A stretch of 14,728 nt of DNA, from the NCBI GenBank assembly GCA_023230925.1, contig JALNWK010000062.1:1-14728 (forward strand), read 5' to 3'. Below, in pieces: positions 14,700 through 14,728 of the stretch. This DNA is from Limnochordia bacterium. Its GTDB lineage: Bacteria > Bacillota > Limnochordia > DUMW01. Every line of letters begins with the position of its first letter. The first letter of the stretch is position 1. The notes under the pieces are model-generated. The model ran no database searches, was not told where the DNA came from, and saw nothing but the letters and a program-made list of their open reading frames with translations. The position numbers were made by a program, and so were the translations under genes.

Positions 14700-14728
14700 T
14701 TTAACGGAGAGTTTGATCCTGGCTCAGG
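14700..14728 (+). rRNA. rrs: 16S ribosomal RNA, 5' end (partial)
   Basis: The last bases contain the universally conserved 16S start GAGAGTTTGATCCTGGCTCAG. The mature 5' end is placed at 14700 by analogy with the TTTATCGGAGAG start of B. subtilis 16S. The gene continues beyond the window, and an rrn operon presumably follows on the plus strand. Confidence 0.97.

Overview
The window looks like chromosomal DNA of a low-to-mid GC Gram-positive (Bacillota-type) bacterium. The 16S rRNA beginning at the right edge has the Bacillus/Clostridium-type 5' end, ribosome binding sites are strong AGGAGG/AAAGGTG types, and several families are typical of this phylum: the DUF421/DUF4363 pair, an mrfA-mrfB-like repair operon and a MotI/YpfA-like PilZ protein. 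No phage, transposon, CRISPR array or tRNA is visible. The exact lineage cannot be read from this stretch.

Layout. (1) 1-2000: a c-di-GMP receptor of the YcgR/MotI type on the plus strand converges, 2 nt apart, on a minus-strand operon of a YetF-like DUF421 membrane protein and a small DUF4363 protein. (2) 2150-7180: a sugar-utilisation module. It holds a Gfo/Idh/MocA oxidoreductase, a decayed remnant of a PPC-type repeat protein (5' truncated and frameshifted), an AraC-family regulator with a structured leader, and a GH4 NAD-dependent alpha-galactosidase, closed by a 13-bp perfect hairpin. No transporter is present. (3) 7200-9770: a membrane-anchored M23 peptidase whose 3' end overlaps by 56 nt the 3' end of an opposing class A PBP-like gene. 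That PBP-like protein has lost the recognisable catalytic residues of both its glycosyltransferase and transpeptidase domains, yet keeps an intact 640-residue reading frame. (4) 9770-10130: about 360 nt without a supported gene, holding several hairpins and a candidate promoter. (5) 10131-13587: an overlapping helicase-exonuclease pair resembling Bacillus subtilis MrfA-MrfB (YprA-YprB), which act in mitomycin-type DNA damage repair. (6) 13592-14329: a ZIP-family metal transporter on the minus strand, with interlocked inverted repeats upstream. (7) 14342-14728: an rrn leader (candidate promoter, boxB-like hairpin, boxA-like motif) and the first bases of 16S rRNA.

The strongest second-look item is the PBP pseudoenzyme facing the M23 peptidase. 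It has the architecture of a bifunctional peptidoglycan synthase, no recognisable active site, and a Pro/Glu-rich tail, which suggests a scaffold or sensor role rather than synthesis. Also of interest are the AraC leader (extended -10 promoter, four-codon mini-ORF with its ribosome binding site inside a 9-bp stem) and the decaying PPC repeat gene inside the sugar cluster. Many longest-ORF starts here fall inside the ribosome binding site, so starts were revised in several entries.
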